Shown here in pieces: positions 56,925 to 64,000 of a stretch of 64,000 nt of DNA (positions are counted from its first letter, which is position 1; every line of letters starts with the position of its first letter). The DNA is from Chitinophaga solisilvae (GTDB lineage: Bacteria; Bacteroidota; Bacteroidia; Chitinophagales; Chitinophagaceae): contig NZ_JAABOK010000003.1 in NCBI RefSeq assembly GCF_009928525.1, positions 124,001 to 188,000 on the forward strand, in the 5' to 3' direction. The translations under genes and the position numbers were made by a program. The notes beneath the pieces were generated by a model, which made no database searches, was not told the origin of the DNA, and was given only the letters and a program-made list of their open reading frames with translations.

Positions 56925-57872
56925 TTACTGATTTTCATCCATACCGATCCTGTCTGCTTCTTCCCGGGCAGCCATTGTGCGGTCGGTCATATCTTCCGGA
57001 GATGACTTTTGGCGTAATGCCCACAGCAGCCCAACGGTAACCACCGCACTCAGTATACCGATATACCAGGCTACGGGGGAGTCTTTGGTGGGGTCTGTCT
57101 TCATCAGGCCATGCTGAAAAAGATACATCATTACCACCTGTGAGCCGTTGTTGAGCACATGCGCCAGGATACACAGCCAGAGATTGCCGGTCAGCACATA
57201 GATGGCGCCGAGGGTGAAACCCAGTACCACGCGCGCGAGGAAGCCCAGCATTTCGCCGTGGATGGCGCTGAAGATGATGGCTGTAATAAACACGCCGAGC
57301 CACACCTTGCCGGTGCTTTTGATGACAAGCCGCTGTAATACGCCTCTGAAGAAGAGTTCTTCCGCGATGGCCGGTACAATGGCAACGAGTATGAAGTTGA
57401 TGAAAAGGTCCTGCAGGCGTGGCATGCGGAGCATGGCAGTTACCAGTTTTTCCGCCTGTTGCTGCATGTCGCGGAATTCTTTAGGTACATTCCAGGTCTG
57501 GTTCCAGTCGTTCAGCAGCCCGGCGAACCATAACACGCTGTACATGGCCATCACGGAAAGCAGCAGCTGCCAGGCATTGGGCGCGGTTTTCAGGCCGAGG
57601 TAACGAAACGGGTAAGGCTGCCACAGATAGCTGAAAATGGCTGCGGGAACAAAGTAAACAACGATAGAATAAAAAAACTGCGTAATTTTCACATAGCCGA
57701 GCAGGTTAGGATCAGATAAATCGCCGGTTTGTAGTTCCACGAGGGAATGCCCTGTCAGAGGCTCCATCAGCAGCTGCATAGCAACGATATAGAGCAGCAT
57801 GAAGCCGATGAAAAAACCGATGAAGGTAACAAATTGAAGGGATGTCGGAGACTGTTTCAGATAACCGGTCAT
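56925..57872 (-). CDS. CPBP family intramembrane glutamic endopeptidase
   Basis: This 315-residue protein starts at 57872 (MTGYLKQSPTSLQF). It has about eight membrane segments and the Abi/CPBP motifs: AEELFFRGVLQRL with the Glu pair and Arg, FSAIHGEMLGFLARVVLGFTLG with the His, and HVLNNGSQVV with the final His and Asn. Such proteases act on CAAX-like or other membrane substrates; in bacteria many have no known substrate. It precedes the DUF2007 gene. Upstream divergent dusB is 207 bases away. Confidence 0.9.
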   Translation of the reverse strand: MTGYLKQSPTSLQFVTFIGFFIGFMLLYIVAMQLLMEPLTGHSLVELQTGDLSDPNLLGYVKITQFFYSIVVYFVPAAIFSYLWQPYPFRYLGLKTAPNAWQLLLSVMAMYSVLWFAGLLNDWNQTWNVPKEFRDMQQQAEKLVTAMLRMPRLQDLFINFILVAIVPAIAEELFFRGVLQRLVIKSTGKVWLGVFITAIIFSAIHGEMLGFLARVVLGFTLGAIYVLTGNLWLCILAHVLNNGSQVVMMYLFQHGLMKTDPTKDSPVAWYIGILSAVVTVGLLWALRQKSSPEDMTDRTMAAREEADRIGMDENQ

Positions 57873-58079
57873 AAATAGATACTGTATTATTTTGCGTAAA
57901 TTTACAGCACGAAATTCAGTTTTGCAGTGATATGGCACATTTCCATAATGCCCGGATATCGGAGAACACTACAGATGATACCAGTCAGCAAAATAGCTGC
58001 AAACTTCCGTTGTATAAAAGAATAAATATATAGTATTAAAATAATAACTAGAGGCTGCATTGTATGCAGGCTATAACTT

Positions 58080-59147
58080 ATGGTGAAGATAGGAAATATA
58101 GAGCTGGGGGAATTCCCGCTGTTGCTGGCGCCCATGGAGGATGTGAGTGATCCGCCATTCCGTGCTGTATGCAAGGATAACGGAGCCGACCTGATGTATA
58201 CCGAGTTTATTTCTTCGGAGGGGCTTATCCGTGATGCTATCAAAAGCAGGCAGAAACTGGATATTTTCGATTATGAAAGACCGGTAGGGATCCAGATTTT
58301 CGGCGGAGATGAAGAACCACTGGCCATGGCAGCCCAGATTGTGGAAGCCACCAACCCGGATCTGCTGGATATCAACTTCGGCTGCCCGGTAAAAAAAGTA
58401 GTTTGCAAAGGGGCCGGAGCCGGTATCCTGAAAGATATTCCCAAAATGGTAAAGCTCACCGAAGCTGTGGTGAAAGCCACCCGGCTGCCGGTAACGGTAA
58501 AAACCCGCCTGGGCTGGGACGATAATTCAAAGAATATTGAAGAAGTAGCGGAACGCCTGCAGGACGTGGGTATCAAAGCACTTACCATTCACGGCCGCAC
58601 ACGTACGCAGCTGTACAAAGGCAGCGCGGACTGGACCCTCATCGGAAAAGTTAAGAACAATCCCCGCATACAAATTCCTATCTTTGGTAACGGTGACATA
58701 TGTACGCCGGAGCAGGCCATTGCAGCAAGACAAAAATACGGAGTGGATGGCGTCATGATCGGCCGCGCTGCTATAGGCTATCCGTGGATCTTCAGGGAGA
58801 TAAAGCATTTTATGAAGACAGGCGAACATTTGCCGCCTCCAACTGTTTTGGAAAGAGTGGAAGTTTGTAAAAAGCACCTGCGCCAGTCAGTTGCCTGGAA
58901 AGGCGATGTGGTTGGAATCCTCGAAATGCGCCGCCACTACACAAATTATCTGAAAGGACTGCCGCATATCAAAGAATTCAGACAACAATTAGTAACTTAC
59001 AAGACATTAGCAGAGATAGAAGAAGTACTGGACGCGGTTGTATTACAATATAAGGATCATATTTTCGAAAGGACTGCCTCCCCATTAGCTGAACATAATT
59101 ACCCACCGGCTAATAATGAAATGGCTGGTTGTAACGTTTACGTATAA
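58080..59147 (+). CDS. dusB: tRNA-dihydrouridine synthase, DusB type
   Basis: This 355-residue protein has LGEFPLLLAPMEDVSDPPFRAVCKDNGADLMYTEFIS, NFGCPVKKVVCKGAGAGI with catalytic Cys, and VTIHGRTRTQLYKGSADW, GNGDICTPEQA and DGVMIGRAAIGYPW for FMN and tRNA binding. DusB reduces uridine in the tRNA D-loop. The family fit is strong; B subtype rests on overall likeness. The 3' end encodes an acidic and hydrophilic tail (AEHNYPPANNEMAGCN). The NUMOD4-like gene follows 44 bases later. Confidence 0.93.
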   Translation: MVKIGNIELGEFPLLLAPMEDVSDPPFRAVCKDNGADLMYTEFISSEGLIRDAIKSRQKLDIFDYERPVGIQIFGGDEEPLAMAAQIVEATNPDLLDINFGCPVKKVVCKGAGAGILKDIPKMVKLTEAVVKATRLPVTVKTRLGWDDNSKNIEEVAERLQDVGIKALTIHGRTRTQLYKGSADWTLIGKVKNNPRIQIPIFGNGDICTPEQAIAARQKYGVDGVMIGRAAIGYPWIFREIKHFMKTGEHLPPPTVLERVEVCKKHLRQSVAWKGDVVGILEMRRHYTNYLKGLPHIKEFRQQLVTYKTLAEIEEVLDAVVLQYKDHIFERTASPLAEHNYPPANNEMAGCNVYV

Positions 59148-59191
59148 ACGGACTAACCCCCAGAAAAACAAAAAACAAAAATTACTTTCAC

Positions 59192-59761
59192 ATGACCACA
59201 ATTAAAAATCTGAAAAACGAAGTCTGGAAAGACTTACAGATTAAAAACAAATCTGCCCTGCGTAAAAAATACGCTGTTTCCAACATGGGGAGAGTGATCA
59301 GTTATCATGAAAGTACGGAAGATGGTAAGCTGCTCACGGGTTCTACCGTTGAAGGCTATACGGTTTTGAATGTAAAACCTGCCGACAGCTACCAGTCACT
59401 CTACCTGCACCGAGAGGTAGCCAAGCTTTTCAGTAAAAGGCCGGGACGTGCACACAGGTATGTGATACACATCGACTACGACAAAAAGAATAATAAAGCC
59501 AGCAACCTCAAATGGGCCACCAAAGAGGAAATGGAAGATCATCAGCAAAACAGCCCGGCGAAACTCGCTTACAAGGAAAAGCAGCGTAACCGCCTCAAAG
59601 GGCTGAAACTGAACGTGAGCAAGGTGAAGAATATCAAACGCCTGCTTAATAAGCCCGGTAAAAAAACCATGAAACAGATCGCCGAACAGTTTGATATCAG
59701 TGAAATGCAGCTGTACCGTATCAAAAGCGGCGAAAACTGGGCGCACGTAACACTGGATTAA
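59192..59761 (+). CDS. NUMOD4/HNH-like protein with C-terminal HTH
   Basis: This 189-residue protein has a NUMOD4-type N-terminal segment (VWKDLQIKNK..YAVSNMGRVISY), an HNH-like core (SLYLHREVAKLFSK, then HRYVIHIDYDKKNNKASNLKWATKEE, residues 70-112) and a basic C-terminus ending in a helix-turn-helix (TMKQIAEQFDISEMQLYRIKSG, 159-180). In homing endonucleases the core reads NHIDGNKxNNRxxNLEW; here the Asn before His is Ile (VIHID), and the start is unlike mobile copies. It sits alone downstream of dusB with no intron or intein. It may be a domesticated DNA-binding protein. Confidence 0.72.
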   Translation: MTTIKNLKNEVWKDLQIKNKSALRKKYAVSNMGRVISYHESTEDGKLLTGSTVEGYTVLNVKPADSYQSLYLHREVAKLFSKRPGRAHRYVIHIDYDKKNNKASNLKWATKEEMEDHQQNSPAKLAYKEKQRNRLKGLKLNVSKVKNIKRLLNKPGKKTMKQIAEQFDISEMQLYRIKSGENWAHVTLD

Positions 59762-59801
59762 AGCCTGGTTTTCCAGGAATGATCATATATGATGTTGTCT
59801 G

Positions 59802-59832
59802 ACAATGGCCATACAGCAAGTATGGCCATTGT
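59802..59832. terminator. bidirectional stem-loop between convergent genes
   Basis: ACAATGGCCATAC and GTATGGCCATTGT form a perfect 13-bp stem with an AGCAA loop. It fills the gap between the NUMOD4-like gene and the helicase gene, whose stop codon begins inside it. There is no long T run, so it may end transcripts weakly. Confidence 0.65.
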
Positions 59833-62800
59833 TATGTACGTAACTGCCCCCTGCTCATTTCCGCCAGTACCTTCCTGTAGTGAGGGCTTTCCTGCAGCAC
59901 CGGCTCATAGCCCAGCAGGATCACCTGTTTTCGTGCACGCGACAACGTTACCAGCAGTTTTCTGTCTACCTCTATCTCCTCCTCTTCCCATTTAAACTGC
60001 CCCAGGCATTGCAGCGTGTGTACCTGTGCTGCATGATACACTGCCAGTGACACGATAATAATGTCATTCTCCGAACCCTGGAAACGCTCTACTGTATCAA
60101 TGTTCACCTGCTGCAGCGTTTTATCTTCTGCCAGCAGCTCGCGTATCAGGCTGATCTGCGTGCGCCAGGGAGTTACCACGCCTACCGTATCCCTGGTGAA
60201 CTCATTACCGTAGCGACCTTTCAGGTATTGCAGTAAAGACGCTACCCTGGCGGCTTCTGTAGTATTCATCTTGGAGGTGGGTTCATACGGGCTGGGAATA
60301 AATACCTTCCTGCCCAGCGCCAGCACCCGCTCCCATTCAGTATCAGCGGTAATCACACCAGGGTCAAATGCTTCCCGCTGCATGGGTTTTCCCGATGCCA
60401 GCTGCCCGGCGTAATAATGATTGACCAGGTCTGCAATGGTGTCGTGCATGCGGAAATGCGTATTCAGCATGCCCCAGGCATGCCGCCAGCCCGCCTGTTT
60501 GCAGCGCTGCATCAGCCTTTCAAAGATAGAGGACCTCAGGTCATGAATGCCCAGCGCCAGCAGCACGGGGTCTTTCACCTCGCAGAAAAATGCTTCTTGT
60601 GCCACTACCGGCGGCAGCTGATTCTGGTCCCCTATCAGGATAAATTTGCGGAAAGGCATGAGTAATCCCAGCAGCTGGGGCTCCGTCAGTTGGGAGGCTT
60701 CATCGGCAATCAGCGTATCGGCCGGAATGCCCATCATCAGCAGCCATTCCAGACGGGTAGCCATAGTCGCTACTGTAGCCACAAATACGCGATGGCTGGT
60801 TATATAGGTGCGGGCATTGTCCAGGGAGCCGCTCAGGCAGTATTGCCGCAGCTGTAAGGCCGCGCCGGAATTGCGCCCGCCCAGCCGCAGATGGGTAATC
60901 TGTTTTGCTTCCAGCTTGGCGCATATCTCTTCTACCGCTTTATTGGTAAAGGCTACTATAATGATGTGGCGGTCCTGTTTTATCATCTCCCCTACTATGG
61001 TAGTAAGTAAGGAAGATGTTTTACCGGTTCCCGGCGGCCCCTGCAGCAGGTAATAGTCCTGCGCTTCGAGCGCCTGCCTGACGATCTGCTCCTGGTTGCT
61101 GTTGAACATGGCGGGGGCTGCGTAGGACAAAGGCTGCCAGCGGGGGGTAGCCTGTCCGAGCAACATATCCGTACGTTGCCGGTACTGTTGGGAAATAATA
61201 TAAAACAGGGAAGATGCCGCCGTCCAGTAGTTGGATTCATAGATATCATGTTCAATAATCCACTCATCGAAGCGACGGAAAAAGTCCAGCGTCATCTGGC
61301 GGTTGTTGAGCGAAAAGGTCAGTGTATCTTTTCCGAGATCGTCGATACGGCCTTTCAGCAGCTGCTGCCGCAGAGGCTGCAGGGTTTCACCGGTACGCGG
61401 ATAAATAATAGCGGTATCGCCTGTACGAAAATTGTGACTAACGGGAACGACTATATCAAATAGCACGGCGCTGTTTACTTCATCAAATTCGCGGAAGCGG
61501 AGCCCGGGAATAATATTGAACCGGGCCATCTTTTCCTGCTCCGGATGCAGCCACAGGGCAGAGAATCCGTCCGCGTCATCTTCGCGGTTCACTTCAGAAA
61601 ACATTCCGCACTTGGCCTGCAGGTATTCCCGCAACACAAAGGCGAGGAACGCTGTATAATAGGTTCTGGCTACGGGTGGCGCCGTTTCCCAGGCTTTTTC
61701 AAAAGAGATAAAATGTGTGGCGCTGAATGGTGGCAGGCCGGTGGCAGCAGTTTCGGTGATAGCGGACAATATGCCGGCATCGCCGGCGGCGAGGCGCAGC
61801 AGCATGGCTACTACTTCATTGCGGAGCATGAGCAGGTCGTTTTCTCCGTTATGCGTACTGCTGACGTTCCGGAGCGGGTTCGCTGCCGCTGCGGAATACA
61901 GGATGGCGGAGCTGCCTTTGCGCTGCTTCCCGAAAGTGGAGTGCAGCAGCAGGTTATAGCCGATTACCTGCATCTCATGGTTCTTCCAGGTATTGAAGTC
62001 TGGCGCCTTACCGCTTTTCAGCTCAAAAATTTCCTTCCTGGACGGGTCCTGCTCGTCTTCCGCCATGAGGTCAAGCCGCCCCTGCAGCCCGTAGCGGGCA
62101 GAGAAAAAAGTAGGCTCTATACGTACCGGCTTATCCTGGAGGTCGCGCACCGTGTTGTGCAGGTTGCCCCAGTGCTGGCCCCGTATATCACGGAACATCT
62201 CGTTGATCTTCTCCCGGCCATAGGCGGCAGCCTGTAAAACATTCTCTGCCACCGCTTCAACAAAAGATGTTTTAAAATCTATGTCTTTGTTCCGCAACAT
62301 CTCATCCAGCAGGGCGTTTACGAGATTTCCCCGGAATGCCGCTGCGGCGGACTGCTGCGGGGTGAGCTTCCTGACGAGATATAGCAGCTTGCTGGCGCCT
62401 TTATGGGTGAAGCATTCTGCCAGGTCGCTGATATCGATGAGCAGATCGGGTTCCAGTATTACCTGGCTTTCCGTAATGGTAGCATAGGTATGGTCGTCTT
62501 CCCCGCGGCGGCAATGATGTACCATAATAGTATCATAGGGACGCAGCAACGGATGCAGTGCCAGTATTACAGCAGGGTGCAGCTGATGCAGCTGCAGGCA
62601 GAACGCTCCATGCTCGTCGTTTCTGACTTCCAGGGAAAAAGTTTGTCTGCCCTGATTATCGAAGGCGAGCGGACCTACCGCAGTAATCATACATTTAAGC
62701 AGCGGAACATCTGCCGGACGGTATTGTCCGGAAAACGACAGCTGCATGCTGCCACAGGCAGCGTACAGTTCCTGCAGGGCCGCCGGTTCCGGCTCCCGGA

Positions 62801-63128
62801 AGCACCAGGCAACAGCGTTGCTCAGCGCCTTGATGCATAACAGGTGCTCTGTATCCTGCAGCGGAAACAATCCGCGTATAGCCTTATTCGTTAGGATGCG
62901 TAATGCGGAGAGCTGTTTGTACAGCTCCGGCGGAACCGTGTTTTTATCAAAATAGAATTGCATGCGGGCAAACAGGTTGCCGAAAGACCGGGTTTCTTCC
63001 CGTGTCAGTTCCCTGAAAAGGCTTTCCAGAATGAGTTTATATAGCCGTATTTTTTCTTCCGGAGCGGAGGTATGACATGCTTCCCTGATTCTCGCGTAAA
63101 ACGCTGCTGCCTTTTGTTTTGCCTGCAT
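59832..63128 (-). CDS. Dna2-like fused PD-(D/E)xK nuclease and superfamily I helicase
   Basis: This 1098-residue protein has an N-terminal region without recognised domain (1-340), a RecB/Cas4-type nuclease core (GLQGRLD, Asp353; IFELKSG, Glu369 and Lys371), and a superfamily I helicase C-terminus: Walker A GPPGTGKT (697-704), Walker B DEAS (809-812), GDQNQLPP (833-840), ERFQGSEND, and SRARKQVILLGYE at the end. This order is that of Dna2. Cysteines for a 4Fe-4S cluster were not obvious. It may process DNA ends or Okazaki flaps; no defence genes are nearby. It is divergent from proC. Confidence 0.87.
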   Translation of the reverse strand: MQAKQKAAAFYARIREACHTSAPEEKIRLYKLILESLFRELTREETRSFGNLFARMQFYFDKNTVPPELYKQLSALRILTNKAIRGLFPLQDTEHLLCIKALSNAVAWCFREPEPAALQELYAACGSMQLSFSGQYRPADVPLLKCMITAVGPLAFDNQGRQTFSLEVRNDEHGAFCLQLHQLHPAVILALHPLLRPYDTIMVHHCRRGEDDHTYATITESQVILEPDLLIDISDLAECFTHKGASKLLYLVRKLTPQQSAAAAFRGNLVNALLDEMLRNKDIDFKTSFVEAVAENVLQAAAYGREKINEMFRDIRGQHWGNLHNTVRDLQDKPVRIEPTFFSARYGLQGRLDLMAEDEQDPSRKEIFELKSGKAPDFNTWKNHEMQVIGYNLLLHSTFGKQRKGSSAILYSAAAANPLRNVSSTHNGENDLLMLRNEVVAMLLRLAAGDAGILSAITETAATGLPPFSATHFISFEKAWETAPPVARTYYTAFLAFVLREYLQAKCGMFSEVNREDDADGFSALWLHPEQEKMARFNIIPGLRFREFDEVNSAVLFDIVVPVSHNFRTGDTAIIYPRTGETLQPLRQQLLKGRIDDLGKDTLTFSLNNRQMTLDFFRRFDEWIIEHDIYESNYWTAASSLFYIISQQYRQRTDMLLGQATPRWQPLSYAAPAMFNSNQEQIVRQALEAQDYYLLQGPPGTGKTSSLLTTIVGEMIKQDRHIIIVAFTNKAVEEICAKLEAKQITHLRLGGRNSGAALQLRQYCLSGSLDNARTYITSHRVFVATVATMATRLEWLLMMGIPADTLIADEASQLTEPQLLGLLMPFRKFILIGDQNQLPPVVAQEAFFCEVKDPVLLALGIHDLRSSIFERLMQRCKQAGWRHAWGMLNTHFRMHDTIADLVNHYYAGQLASGKPMQREAFDPGVITADTEWERVLALGRKVFIPSPYEPTSKMNTTEAARVASLLQYLKGRYGNEFTRDTVGVVTPWRTQISLIRELLAEDKTLQQVNIDTVERFQGSENDIIIVSLAVYHAAQVHTLQCLGQFKWEEEEIEVDRKLLVTLSRARKQVILLGYEPVLQESPHYRKVLAEMSRGQLRT

Positions 63129-63205
63129 ATCTGCAAGTTAAGGGTTTGCATTGATGCCGCAATTGTTATACCTTCCGTAGGATTTATAATGAAAACATAT
63201 TTTGT

Positions 63206-64000
63206 ATGTCTGCAAAGAAAATAGCCATTATAGGTGGAGGAAATCTGGGATCAGCCATAGCACAGGGCCTGCTGAAGAGTGGTTTTTCCAATGCCGCCGA
63301 TATAACGGTTACCAAAAGAAATACCGCTACACTGGCATCGCTGAAAGCGGCCGGGGTACAGATAGAAACGGATAATGCAAAGGCCATCCGGGAGGCGGAA
63401 GTGGTGGTAGTAGCGTTGAAACCATATAATGTACGCGAAGTATTACAGGAGTTCCGCGCATCCTTTGACCCCGCGAGGCAAATCCTGATCAGTGTTGTTA
63501 CCGGTGTCAGTATAGACGATCTTGACCATATACTGCCGGGTATGGCCGTTGTGCGTGCCATGCCCAATACCGCCATCGCCATCCAGGAGTCTATTACCTG
63601 TATCTGCGCGAAGAATGCTTCCGAAGAGCAGATCCGGTATGTAAAAACCATGTTTGACCAGCTGGGCGCTACTGTCAGCATTGACGAAAAGCTGATGGAT
63701 GCAGCCACGGTGCTGGGCGCCTGTGGTATTGCCTATGCGCTGCGTTATATACGCGCCAATATTCAGGGCGGTATAGAAATAGGTTTTGATGTGCGTACGG
63801 CCAGTCTTATTGCCGCGCAGACAGTTAAAGGCGCAGCAGAGCTGCTGATACGGGAAAACCGCCATCCTGAAGAAGAAATTGATAAGGTTACCACCCCCAA
63901 AGGCTGCACAATTGCCGGCCTGAATGAAATGGAGCATCAGGGCTTCAGTTCATCACTGATCAAAGGGATAACGGCGTCCTACAACAAAATCATCAAAGGT
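63206..64000 (+). CDS. proC: pyrroline-5-carboxylate reductase, N-terminal part
   Basis: The frame runs from the ATG at 63206 to the window edge without a stop, 265 residues so far, close to full length (about 265-275). MSAKKIAIIGGGNLGSAIAQGLLKSG is the Rossmann NADPH site, VVVALKPYNV and RAMPNTAIAIQES follow, and TVKGAAELL with GCTIAGLNEME at the end is the ProC signature. It carries out the last step of proline synthesis. It is divergent from the Dna2-like gene, with 77 bases between them. Confidence 0.94.
   Translation, partial: MSAKKIAIIGGGNLGSAIAQGLLKSGFSNAADITVTKRNTATLASLKAAGVQIETDNAKAIREAEVVVVALKPYNVREVLQEFRASFDPARQILISVVTGVSIDDLDHILPGMAVVRAMPNTAIAIQESITCICAKNASEEQIRYVKTMFDQLGATVSIDEKLMDAATVLGACGIAYALRYIRANIQGGIEIGFDVRTASLIAAQTVKGAAELLIRENRHPEEEIDKVTTPKGCTIAGLNEMEHQGFSSSLIKGITASYNKIIKG

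Noticed and set aside
1..64000. tRNA or rRNA genes
   Set aside because: No cloverleaf with a GTTCGAATC-type T arm or rRNA core sequence was noticed on either strand while reading.

Overview
The window reads as a chromosome segment of a Bacteroidota bacterium, most likely a Chitinophagaceae member close to Chitinophaga. This rests on family content: GldH, BatD/BatE, a GLPGLI protein paired with a large outer-membrane barrel, MqnC of the futalosine menaquinone route, and a fused CcoN-CcoO cbb3 oxidase. It also rests on TAnnTTTG-type -7 promoter elements and a general scarcity of Shine-Dalgarno sequences. Genus is an inference; no rRNA, tRNA, CRISPR array or insertion sequence with a transposase was seen. 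Gene density is high and most content is core metabolism.

Layout. 0-7.4 kb: end of a Sua5/YciO gene, a C1B peptidase, a GNAT, polA, an ArsC/Spx-like protein and a glycosyltransferase. 7.4-16 kb: an arginase-fold protein, two LprI-like proteins, a methyltransferase, an M16 catalytic/non-catalytic pair and two retropepsin-like secreted proteases on the minus strand, then divergent mqnC. 17-21.4 kb: a lipoprotein, a GNAT, an APC permease and a Tat-exported isomerase-like protein. 21.5-27.5 kb: outer-membrane barrel + GLPGLI, divergent from a two-component system, with a four-copy direct-repeat operator candidate between them. 27.6-32.5 kb: pheS, a hydroxyacyl-CoA dehydrogenase, an extended SDR and an LpxD-like acyltransferase. 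33-45 kb: a microaerobic respiration block on the minus strand (Fnr-like regulator, degenerate RIC-like protein, copper P-type ATPase, cupin, ccoS, ccoNO fusion, ccoQ-like, ccoP, ccoG, fixH, SafE-like, hemN). 45-50 kb: pseudouridine synthase, yicC, gldH, a second two-component system and a LytS-like pseudokinase. 50-59 kb: batE, batD, SDR, yjjG, phospholipid genes psd and cdsA, a CPBP protease and dusB. 59-64 kb: a NUMOD4/HNH-like protein, a Dna2-like nuclease-helicase and the start of proC.

The most striking feature is a set of fourteen long intergenic palindromes plus one half copy. They fall in two families by outer arm: family A is built on AATTACGAATTACGAAT, family B on TTATTTGAGATTTGGTTATTTGAAATGCAGCG. 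All fourteen lie within about 15 bases of a stop codon, at the 3' end of a gene. The arms pair with up to 68 perfect base pairs, copy-specific changes are mirrored in both arms, and interior modules are shared between the two families. In several cases the element supplies the stop codon. They look like a modular, mobile or conversion-maintained 3'-end element rather than simple terminators.
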